Counted from the first letter of the stretch, positions 1 to 8,761 are shown. The stretch: 64,000 nt of DNA from Caulobacter sp. BP25 (GCF_002737755.1 NZ_PEGH01000018.1:372001-436000); one strand, 5' to 3'. Numbers and translations are program-made. The notes: generated by a model from the sequence alone, not told the origin.

Positions 1-768
1 CGGCTGACGCGGATGCTGGGCACGCCGGAAGCCCAGATGTTCGATCCGTTCCTGATGCTGGACTGTTTCGACAACGCCGAGGCGTCCGACTACATGGGCG
101 GCTTTCCCGACCACCCACATCGCGGCTTCGAGACCGTGACCTACATGCTGGAAGGCAGGATGCGTCACAAGGACAACACTGGCCGCGAGGGCGTGATCGG
201 GCCGGGCGGGATCCAGTGGATGCGGGCGGGCAAGGGTATCGTCCACTCCGAGATGCCCGAGCAGGCCGACGGTCGGATGCGCGGCTTCCAGCTGTGGGTG
301 AACTTGCCGGCCAGCTTGAAGATGAGCGCGCCCGGCTACCAGGAGTTCGAGGCCGACGCGATCCCGGTCGAAGCCCGCGACGACGGTGTGACCGTGAAAG
401 TGATCTCGGGCGCCACCGATGCTGGAACCGCCGGCCCGATCGGCGGCGGCGCCGTCGATGCGCTCTATTTCGACGTCGTGCTGCCGGCCGGAACGGTCTT
501 CGAGGAGCCTGTGGGCGACGACCGCAACGCCATGCTGGCGGTCTACGAGGGCCAGGTCCGCGTCGCCCATGACACGGTGGAGGCGCTGTCGGGCGTATTC
601 CTGGGACGTGGCGACACGGTGCGGGTTGAGGCCGTCACGGAGGCTCGCGTCCTGCTGCTGGCCGGTCGTCCGATCGGCGAGCCGGTGTTCTGGCATGGCC
701 CCTTCGTGATGAATTCCCGCGAGGAGATCGTGCAGGCGTTCGAGGACTTCCAACGCGGGCGGTTCTAG
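1..768 (+). CDS. Pirin family protein, 5' end outside the window
   Basis: The gene is cut by the window edge: the frame is open from base 1 and the ATG at 13 is internal to the fold, because the first visible residues already belong to the N-terminal cupin (RLTRMLG then DPFLMLD). Pirins are double-cupin metalloproteins; bacterial members include quercetinase-like dioxygenases and regulators. The N-terminal metal-site signature HPHRGFETVTYMLEG and the following GPGGIQWMRAGKGIVHSE stretch are intact. The C-terminal cupin is more divergent, as usual. The gene converges on the AAA ATPase gene with only 22 bases between stop codons, so any terminator must be very compact. The family call is firm; the substrate is unknown. 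Confidence 0.9.
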   Translation, partial: RLTRMLGTPEAQMFDPFLMLDCFDNAEASDYMGGFPDHPHRGFETVTYMLEGRMRHKDNTGREGVIGPGGIQWMRAGKGIVHSEMPEQADGRMRGFQLWVNLPASLKMSAPGYQEFEADAIPVEARDDGVTVKVISGATDAGTAGPIGGGAVDALYFDVVLPAGTVFEEPVGDDRNAMLAVYEGQVRVAHDTVEALSGVFLGRGDTVRVEAVTEARVLLLAGRPIGEPVFWHGPFVMNSREEIVQAFEDFQRGRF

Positions 769-790
769 GCCTGCACCGGCTTTGGCAAGT

Positions 791-1969
791 TCAGTGATTT
801 ATCTCGGGCATTGTCCGCTTCATGAATTCGTCGAACAGCGGCACGGTAAATTCGAGAACGCCATGTTTGGGACTGTAGATCATTCCCTTTCGGATCAAAC
901 CATCACGCACGGGGCCATAGGAGTTTGTACTCTTGCCGAGAAGTTTTGCCACCTCACCGCTGCGATATGGGCCTGTGCCGAGTTCAGCCATGGCGCGCAT
1001 GTACTTCTGTTCGGCATCAGTCACGCGATCTAGGCGCACCTGAAAGAAGCTCTCATCTAGACGACGAGTAGCCTCTGTTCGTGCGTTTCTTACGTCATCA
1101 GCCGTGATCTCAGGCCCCTCACTAATATCCCACAGAACCGAGCCCCATTCCTGCACAAAGTATGGATAACCCTTTGTGGTGTTGTAGATTTTCTTCAGTG
1201 CGTCGTTGGAAAAGGTGACGCCCAATTCACCAGCAGGCTCAGTTAGAGCTAGGGCTGCGTCTTCGAAGTTCAACGCGCCGATTTTGGGATAGAGGAAGAG
1301 GCGTTCGGCGTAGGATTTCGCGTCCCCCATCAGGCCGGGTAGCGAAGGAAGACCGGCGCCCATAACGATTAGTGGGAGTTGGCGCTGAACCGCTCGATGG
1401 CTAGCGACTATAAGTGCGCTCAAATCGCTCGCCCCGATGTACTGAATTTCGTCAATGAGCAGCGCAACGCCACGTCCCGAAGCCTTGGCTGCCTCGCCAA
1501 CGCTCTCGAAAAGATCTGGCAGATCGAGTTCTAGGTTCCCACTGTCAGCAACTCCGAGTTCCGGATCGAATTTGAGCGCGAAATCAGTTCCGCCGAGATT
1601 GGCAGACAACTGGAAGCTTTTCAGGACTCTAAGAGCCCTCTCGACCAAATCCTTCGCGTGAGACTGTACGCTAAGTCTCAGAAGCGCCTTCCGGAGGCTT
1701 GGGATAATGAGTGGCGCTAGAGGCGAACCTTCTGGAGCCTCAATCAGATCGACAAGGAAATTCTGCTCCGTAGCTTGATCGCGTACGACGTTGAGGAGCA
1801 CGGTTTTGCCGACACCTCGCAGGCCGGTCAGGAGTAGCCCGCGGGGCGCGGCACCTTTGGAGGTCCGGGTAAGCGCGACCTGACAGGAACTTAGGATGAG
1901 ATCGCGGCCAGCCAATTCTGGGGGCCGGCTGCCAGCGCCCGGGGAGTAGGGATTTAGGTTGGGATCCAT
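791..1969 (-). CDS. AAA ATPase, Cdc6/ORC-like single-gene insertion
   Basis: A 392-residue P-loop ATPase. Walker A is GLRGVGKT at residues 49-56 and Walker B is VALLIDE at about 168-174. A sensor-1-like segment (LIVMGAGLP) follows, and the C-terminal third resembles a winged helix (GPYRSGEVAKLLGKS). The N-terminal NPYSPGAG...PPELAGRD motif is typical of a widespread bacterial family annotated only as ATP-binding protein. Base composition is clearly lower in GC than both neighbours and codon use is less biased, suggesting recent transfer. It has no partner gene. No mobility genes flank it. Function is unknown; a role in genome defence or DNA metabolism would be a guess. Confidence 0.85.
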   Translation of the reverse strand: MDPNLNPYSPGAGSRPPELAGRDLILSSCQVALTRTSKGAAPRGLLLTGLRGVGKTVLLNVVRDQATEQNFLVDLIEAPEGSPLAPLIIPSLRKALLRLSVQSHAKDLVERALRVLKSFQLSANLGGTDFALKFDPELGVADSGNLELDLPDLFESVGEAAKASGRGVALLIDEIQYIGASDLSALIVASHRAVQRQLPLIVMGAGLPSLPGLMGDAKSYAERLFLYPKIGALNFEDAALALTEPAGELGVTFSNDALKKIYNTTKGYPYFVQEWGSVLWDISEGPEITADDVRNARTEATRRLDESFFQVRLDRVTDAEQKYMRAMAELGTGPYRSGEVAKLLGKSTNSYGPVRDGLIRKGMIYSPKHGVLEFTVPLFDEFMKRTMPEINH

Positions 1970-2109
1970 GAGCCTATAATGCCCTATAGATGCATATGAG
2001 TTCTTACATTCGCGCTCTGTGGGGAAAAGTCAAGCTCGCCCTATTATCCGGTATAAATCCGTATAATTGGATAGTTATTTTTATCAATTCGTTCAGCCAA
2101 GCGAGCCGA

Positions 2110-2862
2110 CTAGCCGCCCACCGCCGACGCCGCGAAATCCCGCCAGCGCTTGGCCTCCCTGCGGAAGTGGGCGTGGGTCTTGGAAAGGCGCTTGTCGATC
2201 TCGGCCAGCTGGGCGCGCGCCTCGTCCTTGCGGCCCTGGCGCGCCAGGAAGACGGTGTAGCGGGCGGCGCCCTCGAAACCCGGATAGTGGTCGGCGGCCC
2301 AGCGCAGGGCGGTCTCGGCCTGCTCGTCGCGGGCCAGGGCCTGATAGACGCGGCCAAGCGCCAGCATGGTGTGGGGCGTGCGGCCGGCGTTGGGCGTCTC
2401 GCCCAGCTTCTCCAGCAGCGGCAAGGCCTCGGCCGGCCGGTTCAGCTCGATCAGGGCGTTGGCGCGGCCCAGCAGCAGTTGCGGGTCGTCGGCGTACATG
2501 CCCGTCAGGCTGTCGGCGTAGAGGCGCTCGGCCTCATCGTGCTTGCCGAGTTCCGTGGCGGCGATCGCCAGGCGAACGCGGTTGGCGACCGTGGGGGCGT
2601 CATCGACGGCCTTGGCGGCCTCGCGATACTCGCGCTGCGGGTCCAGCGCCTGACGGGCGGCGGCCCCCACCTTCTGGGCGGCGCGGCCCCCCAACAGCTC
2701 GGGTAGGATCACAGCGACGACATAGACCACCCCGCCGACCGGCTGGAACAGCAGGATGATCCATAGCCAGTACATCTCGCGGTGCGTCCGCACGACGTGG
2801 ACGCACAGGGCGATCGAAAACAGCAGCGACAGGCCAAGCAGCGGCAAGGGAAGCGAGAACAT
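2110..2862 (-). CDS. Membrane-anchored tetratricopeptide-repeat protein
   Basis: A 250-residue protein with two hydrophobic segments near the N-terminus (about residues 3-20 and 32-54, the second with WIILLFQPVGGVVYVV, resembling the PLDc_N two-helix module). A soluble helical region follows, with TPR-like repeats such as GKHDEAERLYADSL, ALGRVYQALARDEQAETALRWA and ARQGRKDEARAQLAEI. It is probably an inner-membrane protein with the TPR domain in the cytoplasm or periplasm. It lies 31 bases downstream of pth on the same strand, so co-transcription is likely. No specific function can be assigned. Confidence 0.8.
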   Translation of the reverse strand: MFSLPLPLLGLSLLFSIALCVHVVRTHREMYWLWIILLFQPVGGVVYVVAVILPELLGGRAAQKVGAAARQALDPQREYREAAKAVDDAPTVANRVRLAIAATELGKHDEAERLYADSLTGMYADDPQLLLGRANALIELNRPAEALPLLEKLGETPNAGRTPHTMLALGRVYQALARDEQAETALRWAADHYPGFEGAARYTVFLARQGRKDEARAQLAEIDKRLSKTHAHFRREAKRWRDFAASAVGG

Positions 2863-2893
2863 CTTCGCGTCTTCTCTCGACCGACCGCCGCCG

Positions 2894-3514
2894 TCAATCG
2901 TCAGATTTGGCGGGCTTGCGCGGATCGGCCTTGGGGGCCGGCGCCAGGCGCATGACCTCGGCCTGGTAGCGCTCGTCGTCGCCCACGGCGGCGAAGGGCA
3001 GGGCGTCGGCGATGGCGTCCAGCATCGGGTCCAGCCACTGGTGCTCGACCTTGTGGAAGTCGCCCAGCACGTAGTGCATGACCGCGTCCTTGTGGCCTGG
3101 ATGGCCCACGCCGATGCGGCCCCGGCGGAAGGCGTCGCCGACCTGGCTGGTCACCGAGCGGATGCCGTTGTTGCCCGCCGCGCCGCCGCCCGACTTCATC
3201 CGGAAGCGGCCCGGCGCCATGTCGATCTCGTCGTGGAAGACGATGACGTCGGCGGGCGTCAGCTTGAAGAACTTCATGGCCTCGCCCACGGCGCGACCGC
3301 TCTCGTTGTAGTAGGTCTTGGGCTTGAGCAGCAGCAGCTTCACCGGCCCGTCTGGCGTGCTCACCTGGCCCTCGCAGGCCAGGCCCTGGAAGCGCGCGCG
3401 CCACGGGGCGGTCCCCCACTTCCTAGCAAGGGCGTCGACGGCCATGAAGCCGACGTTGTGGCGGTTCTTCTCGTACTTGGGCTCGGGATTGCCCAGGCCG
3501 GCGAGGATCAGCAT
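2894..3514 (-). CDS. pth: Peptidyl-tRNA hydrolase
   Basis: The enzyme cleaves the ester bond of peptidyl-tRNA released from stalled ribosomes. The 206 residues begin LILAGLGNPEPKYEKNRHNVGF, the N-terminal family signature carrying the catalytic His in RHNVGF. Further motifs are KPKTYYNESG, VFHDEIDMAPG (catalytic Asp) and GGGAAGNNGIRS. The usual family length is about 190-210. The gene follows rplY as in many alphaproteobacteria, but an intrinsic terminator sits in the 88-base gap, so pth probably depends on partial read-through or on its own promoter. Confidence 0.97.
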   Translation of the reverse strand: MLILAGLGNPEPKYEKNRHNVGFMAVDALARKWGTAPWRARFQGLACEGQVSTPDGPVKLLLLKPKTYYNESGRAVGEAMKFFKLTPADVIVFHDEIDMAPGRFRMKSGGGAAGNNGIRSVTSQVGDAFRRGRIGVGHPGHKDAVMHYVLGDFHKVEHQWLDPMLDAIADALPFAAVGDDERYQAEVMRLAPAPKADPRKPAKSDD

Positions 3515-3536
3515 CGCTCAGGGTCTCTAGGGGACA

Positions 3537-3570
3537 AACAAAAACGGGCGGACCGTAAGGCCCGCCCGTC
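3537..3570 (-). terminator. Intrinsic terminator of rplY
   Basis: An inverted repeat, ACGGGCGG (3544-3551) with CCGCCCGT (3562-3569). On the minus strand it forms a GC-rich stem followed by a T-rich run (GTTTTTGTTTG). It lies about 35 bases past the rplY stop and before the pth start. Confidence 0.8.
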
Positions 3571-3602
3571 TCTATATCGGTTCGATCCGAAGACCGAGCG
3601 GA

Positions 3603-4202
3603 TTAGGCTTCGGTCGTGGTGTCGCCGGCGTCCGACTGGGAAGCCGACGAGGCCTTGACGTTGGCGATCACGAAGTCGCGGTCCATGGCGGGCTTCACGC
3701 CGGCCGGCAGCTTCACTTCCGAGATGCGGATAACGTCGCCCAGGTCGTGGTTGGCCAGGTCGATGACCAGCTCTTCCGGGATCTGGTCGGCGGGGCAGGC
3801 CAGCTCGACGGTGTGACGGATGACTTCCAGCGTGCCGCCCTTCTTCAGGCCGACCGAGATGTCGTGGTTCTTGAAGTGCACCGGCACTTCGATCTTGATC
3901 AGCTGGTGCTCGTCAACGCGATACAGGTCGAAGTGGACCGGCTCGTCGGTGACGGGGTGGAACTGGACGGCCTTGGCGATGACCGATTGCTTGTCGTCGC
4001 CGTGCTGCAGCGTGACCAGGTGGCCGAGCAGCTTGCCGGTGTACAGCGACTTGCGGAATTCGTTGGCGCGCACGGCGATATTCACCGGGGCCTTGCCGCC
4101 GCCGTACAGGACGCCGGGGATCTTGCCTTCGCGGCGGACGGCGCGGGCGGCGCCGGTGCCCGAACCGTCGCGGACTTCAACGTTCAGAATGATCTCAGCC
4201 AT
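3603..4202 (-). CDS. rplY: 50S ribosomal protein L25, Ctc-type two-domain form
   Basis: A 199-residue L25/TL5/Ctc protein that binds 5S rRNA. The N-terminal L25 domain (about residues 1-95) has REGKIPGVLYGGG and HFDLYRVD. A C-terminal TL5-type beta domain (PVHFKNHDISVGLKKGGTLEV...HDLGDVIRISEVKLPAGVKP) follows, so this is the long form rather than the 94-residue E. coli form. The tail after about residue 180 (SSASQSDAGDTTTEA) is a low-complexity acidic extension. It is the first gene of the rplY-pth-TPR direction and ends at a strong terminator. Confidence 0.96.
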   Translation of the reverse strand: MAEIILNVEVRDGSGTGAARAVRREGKIPGVLYGGGKAPVNIAVRANEFRKSLYTGKLLGHLVTLQHGDDKQSVIAKAVQFHPVTDEPVHFDLYRVDEHQLIKIEVPVHFKNHDISVGLKKGGTLEVIRHTVELACPADQIPEELVIDLANHDLGDVIRISEVKLPAGVKPAMDRDFVIANVKASSASQSDAGDTTTEA

Positions 4203-4304
4203 GGGACTGTCTTTCTAGAGAGCCGGATGCTCTCTGCTATGACCCAGCGCCTATGGCCGTATCGCCACGCTCGCCGCGTCGTTTGAGGGTCGCGCTAAAT
4301 ACAC

Positions 4305-4340
4305 AAAAGGGCCGGGCGACGCAACGCCCGGCCCTTTCGG
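4305..4340 (-). terminator. Intrinsic terminator of the proline-rich lipoprotein gene
   Basis: A perfect 13-base inverted repeat, AAAGGGCCGGGCG (4306-4318) and its complement (4325-4337), with a 6-base loop. On the minus strand it is followed by a short T-rich tail (TTTTGTGT). It lies 22 bases beyond the stop of the lipoprotein gene. Confidence 0.85.
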
Positions 4341-4358
4341 ATCGGATCAGGTGGAAAA

Positions 4359-5411
4359 TCAGCTCTTCTTGCTGGCCGACTTGCGCACGACCTTTTTGGA
4401 CTTGGTCTTGGTCGAAGCCTCGATCTTGGGCGGAGGCGGCGGTTCGGGCGGCAGGGCCGCGCCAGCGCCCCGCGCGATGCAGGCGCCAGTGTCGATCAGG
4501 ATATGCTGGCCCAGGCAGAAGATGTCCTCGTAGTGCGGCTTGGAGACCGCCAGGCACTGATAGAGGTTCAGCTTGGCCATGTTCAGGCAGCTGGCCGTGG
4601 CCCAGTCGCTGCTCAGCGCGTCGATGGAGGCCAGGTTGTTGTCGCCCGCGGCGCCCAGGGCGGCGAGCGCGGCGACGGCAAGGCCACGGATCACAACAGG
4701 CTGATAGGGCGCGGGCGCGGGCCGCGGCGTCAGGCCCAGGGGCTGGGCGCCCAGCGAGGCTTGCTGCAGCACCGCCACGTCGGCGCTTTCGGCCAGGGCC
4801 GGCTTGGCCGACAGGGTCTTGGCGACCGCGAGGCGTCCGTCGCGGTCGGCGACGGCGCTCTTGGACCAGGACGAATGCTGGACGTCATAGGCCGCCTGCT
4901 TCACGGCCTTGCCGGCCACGTAAACCTTCAGGCCGTCGCCGCCGACGTGGTCGATGATCAGCCCAGCGGCGCTGTCCGCGCCCTTGAACATCGCCGCGTA
5001 GGAAGGGTTGGAGAAGATGTTGTTGATCATCTCCTGGCGCTGGGCGGGGTGGGCCGCGACCTCGCGCACCGAGGCGACGAAGGTGGGGTCCTGCAGGGCC
5101 AGGACGGCGGCGTAGGCCACCGCGCCGTTCATGAACGACTTGGGCTCGTAGGCCGCGCCAACCTTCAGCGAGGCCTGAATCTGGTCGCCGTTCTGGAAGG
5201 CGGGCGAGACGGCGGCGGCGCGCGCCATGTAGACGCGGAAGGCGCTGGCGCGCTCGATCACCTGGTTCGACAGGGTGATCGGCGGCGGCGGCGGCGGCGC
5301 TTGGACGACGGGCGGGGGCGGCGGAGGCGGGGAGCTACAGGCGGCGACGATCGCCGTCAGCGCCACGACGGTCGTCGCAAGAACGACGCGCGTAGGCGAA
5401 AAGGAACGCAT
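4359..5411 (-). CDS. Hypothetical proline-rich lipoprotein
   Basis: A 350-residue exported protein. The N-terminus is a lipoprotein signal peptide (positive start, hydrophobic VVLATTVVALTAIVA, lipobox VAAC with the acceptor Cys at residue 25). A proline-rich linker with two runs of prolines follows (about residues 28-46), a typical cell-wall spacer. The body (about 50-310) is helical with no motif I recognise and contains several cysteines late in the chain (ASCLNMAKLNLYQCLA, IFCLGQ, GACIA). The C-terminus is a basic Lys/Ser tail. It has its own terminator and appears monocistronic. Likely a periplasmic envelope lipoprotein of unknown role. Confidence 0.8.
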   Translation of the reverse strand: MRSFSPTRVVLATTVVALTAIVAACSSPPPPPPPVVQAPPPPPPITLSNQVIERASAFRVYMARAAAVSPAFQNGDQIQASLKVGAAYEPKSFMNGAVAYAAVLALQDPTFVASVREVAAHPAQRQEMINNIFSNPSYAAMFKGADSAAGLIIDHVGGDGLKVYVAGKAVKQAAYDVQHSSWSKSAVADRDGRLAVAKTLSAKPALAESADVAVLQQASLGAQPLGLTPRPAPAPYQPVVIRGLAVAALAALGAAGDNNLASIDALSSDWATASCLNMAKLNLYQCLAVSKPHYEDIFCLGQHILIDTGACIARGAGAALPPEPPPPPKIEASTKTKSKKVVRKSASKKS

Positions 5412-5742
5412 TCGAGAAATTCCCCATCAAGTCTTGGCTGGCCAGCTTGGTCGGAGCCCATACCAGCCCCGGCGGGCGACATTGTGACAGTCGCTCCGTT
5501 AACCAAGCTTTTACAAGCGTGGCCGTGGGTTTAGCGGAATCCGGAGGATCCTCATTAACCGAATTCCCCGGCGAATGCCGGGGCCCAGATGGAACGCGAT
5601 GGGCGAACTCCACTGGCGTACCGCTCTTCCAATCAGCTTCAGCGTTTTGGGATCTGGGTCCCGGCATTCGCCGGGAAGATCGGAAGTCTGGAAAACCCTA
5701 GAGCGTGACGCCGAAAGTGGGAACCGGTTTCGGCGCGAGGCT
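5412..5742. other. Intergenic region with a long palindromic repeat
   Basis: About 330 bases between prs and the lipoprotein gene, which share a strand. It should hold the lipoprotein promoter, but I cannot place one confidently. The main content is the palindromic element annotated separately. Open frames across it on both strands are short and look like shadows. Confidence 0.6.
5565..5676. repeat. Long palindromic repeat, CCGGCGAATGCCGG type
   Basis: Two arms of about 25 bases in inverted orientation. The left runs from 5565 (CCCCGGCGAATGCCGGGG core) to about 5590, the right from 5652 to 5676 (CCCGGCATTCGCCGGG). About 60 bases of unrelated sequence lie between them. Each arm is itself a small palindrome, giving a cloverleaf-like fold. 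It resembles the REP-type elements dispersed in alphaproteobacterial genomes. Confidence 0.7.
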
Positions 5743-6681
5743 CTAGTCGAACAGCTTCGACACCGACTCTTCGTTGGCGATGCGGCGGATGGCTTCGCCG
5801 ATCAGCGGGGCGCAAGAGACGTAGCGGATCTTGGGGCAGGCCTTGGCCGTGTCAGAGGCCTCGATCGAGTCGGTGACCACCAGCTCGGTCAGCACCGAAT
5901 TGGCGACCCGGTCGGCGGCCGCGCCCGACAGCACGCCGTGGGTGATGTAGGCGCTGACCGACTTGGCCCCGTGGTTGATCAGGGCCTGGGCGGCGTTGCA
6001 CAGCGTGCCGGCCGAGTCGGCGATGTCGTCGAACAGGATGCAGCGGCGGTCCTTGACGTCGCCGATGATGTTCATGACTTCCGATTGGCCCGGGCCCGAG
6101 CGGCGCTTGTCGACGATGGCCAGGTCGGCGTCGTCCAGGCGCTTGGCCAGGGCGCGCGCGCGCACCACGCCGCCGACGTCCGGCGAAACGACCATCAGAT
6201 CATCGCCCATCTTGTAGTGCTTGCGGATGTCGTCGGCCAGCAGGCGCGAGGGCAGCAGGTTGTCGGTCGGGATGTCGAAGAAGCCTTGGATCTGGCCGGC
6301 GTGCAGGTCCATGGTCAGCACCCGGTCGGCGCCCGAGCGGGTGATCAGGTTGGCCACCAGCTTGGCCGAGATCGGCGTGCGACCGCCGGTCTTCCGATCC
6401 TGACGGGCGTAGCCGAAGTAGGGCAGCACGGCGGTGATCCGCTTGCCCGACGCGCGCTTCAGGGCGTCGATGCAGATCAAGAGCTCCATCAGGTTGTCGT
6501 TGGCCGGATAGCTGGTCGACTGAATGACGAAGACGTCCTCGCCCCGCACGTTCTCGTCGATGGTGACGAACACCTCGAGGTCAGCGAACCGGCGCACCTG
6601 GGCGCGGGTCAGGGGCATGTCGAGATATTCCGCGATCGCTTGGGACAGCGGGCGGTTCGAGTTGCCGGACAGCAGCTTCAT
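5743..6681 (-). CDS. prs: Ribose-phosphate pyrophosphokinase (PRPP synthetase)
   Basis: Makes 5-phosphoribosyl-1-diphosphate from ribose 5-phosphate and ATP for nucleotide, His and Trp synthesis. The 312 residues match the family length. The N-terminal [19 protein letters not shown], the catalytic loop [10 protein letters not shown], the metal-binding [14 protein letters not shown] and the PRPP-binding signature [16 protein letters not shown] (usual form DDxxDTGGT) are all present. It is a single gene with a 127-base gap to pgeF on the same strand. Confidence 0.97.
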   Translation of the reverse strand: MKLLSGNSNRPLSQAIAEYLDMPLTRAQVRRFADLEVFVTIDENVRGEDVFVIQSTSYPANDNLMELLICIDALKRASGKRITAVLPYFGYARQDRKTGGRTPISAKLVANLITRSGADRVLTMDLHAGQIQGFFDIPTDNLLPSRLLADDIRKHYKMGDDLMVVSPDVGGVVRARALAKRLDDADLAIVDKRRSGPGQSEVMNIIGDVKDRRCILFDDIADSAGTLCNAAQALINHGAKSVSAYITHGVLSGAAADRVANSVLTELVVTDSIEASDTAKACPKIRYVSCAPLIGEAIRRIANEESVSKLFD

Positions 6682-6808
6682 GGAGATATCTCGGGGGTGG
6701 GGGCGGCCGATGCGGGGGCTTCTAGCAGGCGAAGCTCTGGAAACAAGTGTTAACGGCTAGACTTTTTCGATTCCGTGGACGGAGCATCCGCGCCGTGTCG
6801 TTCGCGCC

Positions 6809-7597
6809 TCAGGCTTCCAGCATGATCGCCGACAGCAGGCGGCCGTAGTCGCCCTCGTTGTTCAGGAAGGCGCGGCGGTTGGAGAAGAACCAATCTTCTT
6901 CCGCCCGCGTGTCGCGGCCGACCCATTCGCGGCGCTCGACGCCGGCGGTCGCCAGGCGGTCCAGCACGAAGGCGGGCAGGTCGAAGAAGCGCTTGTCCTC
7001 CGAGAGGCCGGGCTTGAAGAACCGGCCCGAGCCGGGGCAGTCGGCCTCGAACTTGTGCAGGAAATCCAGGCCCACCTCGTAGGACTTGGGTCCGATGCAA
7101 GGGCCGACGACGCCGGTGATGTTGGCGGGGTTGGCGCCTAGCTCGACCATGCGGTCGACGGCGGCCTGGACGACGCCGTCCAGGGCGCCGCGCCAGCCGG
7201 CGTGAGCGGCCGCGACGACGCGGGCGTCCGGATCGACCAGCAGCACCGGCGCGCAGTCGGCGGCCATCGCGCCGCAGATGACGCCTGGGGTCTTGCTGAC
7301 CACCGCGTCGCCCTGGGGCCGCGCGTCCCCCCACGAACCGTCGGCCGTGATCGCGATGGTCGAGTGGATCTGGTAGCAGACGTTCAGGTCTTCGGGCCCG
7401 CCGCCGAACCAGCGTGCGATGCGGGCGCGGTTCTCCTCGACGTCGGCCGGCTCGTCCTGGCTGCCGCGTCCGACGTTCAGGCTGGCGTAGATCCCCTTCG
7501 AGACCCCGCCCTGGCGCGTGAAGAAGGCGTGCTTGACGCCAGGCAGGCTGGACAGCAGCGGCGACTGGACGGTGGGCAGGTCGTGAGCGTGGGTCAT
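6809..7597 (-). CDS. pgeF: Peptidoglycan editing factor PgeF / YfiH-type polyphenol oxidase family
   Basis: A 262-residue protein of the YfiH (COG1496) family. In E. coli the homologue removes mis-incorporated amino acids from peptidoglycan precursors; older annotations call it multicopper polyphenol oxidase. Key motifs: FFTRQGGVSKGIYASLNVG near the N-terminus, AMAADCAPVLLVD, the zinc/active-site AAAHAGWRGALDGV, GPCIGPKSYEVG and FFSNRR. A longer frame exists upstream, but I place the start at the ATG at 7597. That ATG overlaps the midA stop in an ATGA arrangement, typical of translational coupling. Third gene of lgt-midA-pgeF. Confidence 0.93.
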   Translation of the reverse strand: MTHAHDLPTVQSPLLSSLPGVKHAFFTRQGGVSKGIYASLNVGRGSQDEPADVEENRARIARWFGGGPEDLNVCYQIHSTIAITADGSWGDARPQGDAVVSKTPGVICGAMAADCAPVLLVDPDARVVAAAHAGWRGALDGVVQAAVDRMVELGANPANITGVVGPCIGPKSYEVGLDFLHKFEADCPGSGRFFKPGLSEDKRFFDLPAFVLDRLATAGVERREWVGRDTRAEEDWFFSNRRAFLNNEGDYGRLLSAIMLEA

Positions 7598-8757
7598 GTC
7601 GCGTCCTCGAAGAGGGGGGGCGAAAGGTCGGGCGCGCACAGGCACGCCACCTTGAATAGCGCCCCCATCTGCGCCTCGCCGAGCAGACGATCAAGCTGTC
7701 TTCCGATCTGGTCGGTCTTCTCGGGCTGACGGGCCGCAAGGGCCTCGGCGCGGTCGAGGATGCCGAGCGCCAGCAGGAACTGGCCTTGCGTCAGGATCGG
7801 CCCGGCCTTGGCCCCGGTCTCGCGCGCGGCGGCGACCACCGACGGGAAGTCGGCCCAGACGGTGAGGTCGGCCAGGCCTGCGGTCTTCAGCGGATCGACC
7901 TTCTGGTGGTTCTGGACGGCCTGCAGTGTGTCGCCGGCCTCGGGCTGCGCCCGGCCATAGTCGATCAGCAGCGCCGCGCCGCCGTCGGTCACGAGGCGGT
8001 GGGCGATGTCGGAGGCGAGGGCGGCCTGGGCGGGCGAGGTCTCGACGACCGCGCCGACCGGAAAATCCTCCCCCCGAGGGGGGAGGTGGTCCGCAGGACC
8101 GGAGGGGGAAGGGGCAAGGGCAGCAGAACTTCCCCCTCCGTCCGCTGCGCGGACACCTCCCCCTCTGGGGGGAGGATTGAGAGGCCGCAGCCCGAACGCC
8201 AGCTCCCCGTCCGCGCCCAGCCCGATCACCCGCTCGGCCCAACCGTCCTTGGTCCGCACGAACTGCCGCGCCGGCAGGCAGTCGAGAAGCTCGTTGGCGA
8301 CCAGGAGCATCGGCGCGCCGGCCGGGACCTGACCCAGGCGCGAGGCCCAGCGCGGGCGGTCGCCCAGACGCTGCGCCTGCTTGGCCTTCAGGGGCTCGGA
8401 GACCTCGACCAGCCAGAGGTCGGCGGCTTCCAGGAAGTCCGGGGCCACCCGCGCGGCGCGCAGCAGATCGCTCATCAGCGTGCCGTCGCCGGGGCCCATC
8501 TCGACCAGGCGAAACGGCGCTGGGCGGCCCATGCGGGTCCAGGTCTCGATCGCCCACAGGCCGATCAGCTCGCCGAACATCTGGCTGACCAGGGGCGCGG
8601 TGATGAAGTCGCCCCCAGCTCCTCCAAGGCCGCCCAAGGCCGGGCGCGTGGCGTAGTAGCCGTCGCGCGGGTCGTGCAGGCAGCGGGTGAAGAACTCGGG
8701 CACGCCGATCGGCCCGTCGTGGGCGATCTGGGCCTTGAGGCGCTCCAGCAGGCTCAT
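7594..8757 (-). CDS. MidA/NDUFAF7-family SAM-dependent methyltransferase with an internal repeat-derived segment
   Basis: A 387-residue member of the DUF185/COG1565 family; the mitochondrial member NDUFAF7 dimethylates an arginine of complex I. The SAM-binding loop VEMGPGDGTLMSDLLR (about residue 85) and the family motifs GDFITAPLVSQMFGELIGLW and LVANELLDCLPARQFV are present, as are VVETSPAQAAL and LLIDYGRAQPEAGDTLQA. Residues about 194-231 (NPPPRGGGVRAADGGG...PPRGEDF) do not belong to the fold. They are encoded by a palindromic repeat at 8064-8178 that keeps the frame open. It starts 4 bases after the lgt stop and overlaps pgeF by 4 bases. Confidence 0.9.
   Translation of the reverse strand: MSLLERLKAQIAHDGPIGVPEFFTRCLHDPRDGYYATRPALGGLGGAGGDFITAPLVSQMFGELIGLWAIETWTRMGRPAPFRLVEMGPGDGTLMSDLLRAARVAPDFLEAADLWLVEVSEPLKAKQAQRLGDRPRWASRLGQVPAGAPMLLVANELLDCLPARQFVRTKDGWAERVIGLGADGELAFGLRPLNPPPRGGGVRAADGGGSSAALAPSPSGPADHLPPRGEDFPVGAVVETSPAQAALASDIAHRLVTDGGAALLIDYGRAQPEAGDTLQAVQNHQKVDPLKTAGLADLTVWADFPSVVAAARETGAKAGPILTQGQFLLALGILDRAEALAARQPEKTDQIGRQLDRLLGEAQMGALFKVACLCAPDLSPPLFEDAT
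8064..8178. repeat. 115-bp palindromic repeat located inside the midA coding sequence
   Basis: Perfect 12-base outer arms, AATCCTCCCCCC at 8064-8075 and its complement at 8167-8178. Inner paired segments continue the palindrome (GAGGTGG/TCCGC against GCGGA/CACCTC, and CGGAGGGGGAAG against CTTCCCCCTCCG). Size and arm sequence match the intergenic element at 55826-55940. This copy is translated as a Pro/Gly-rich insert. Confidence 0.85.
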
Positions 8758-8761
8758 GACG

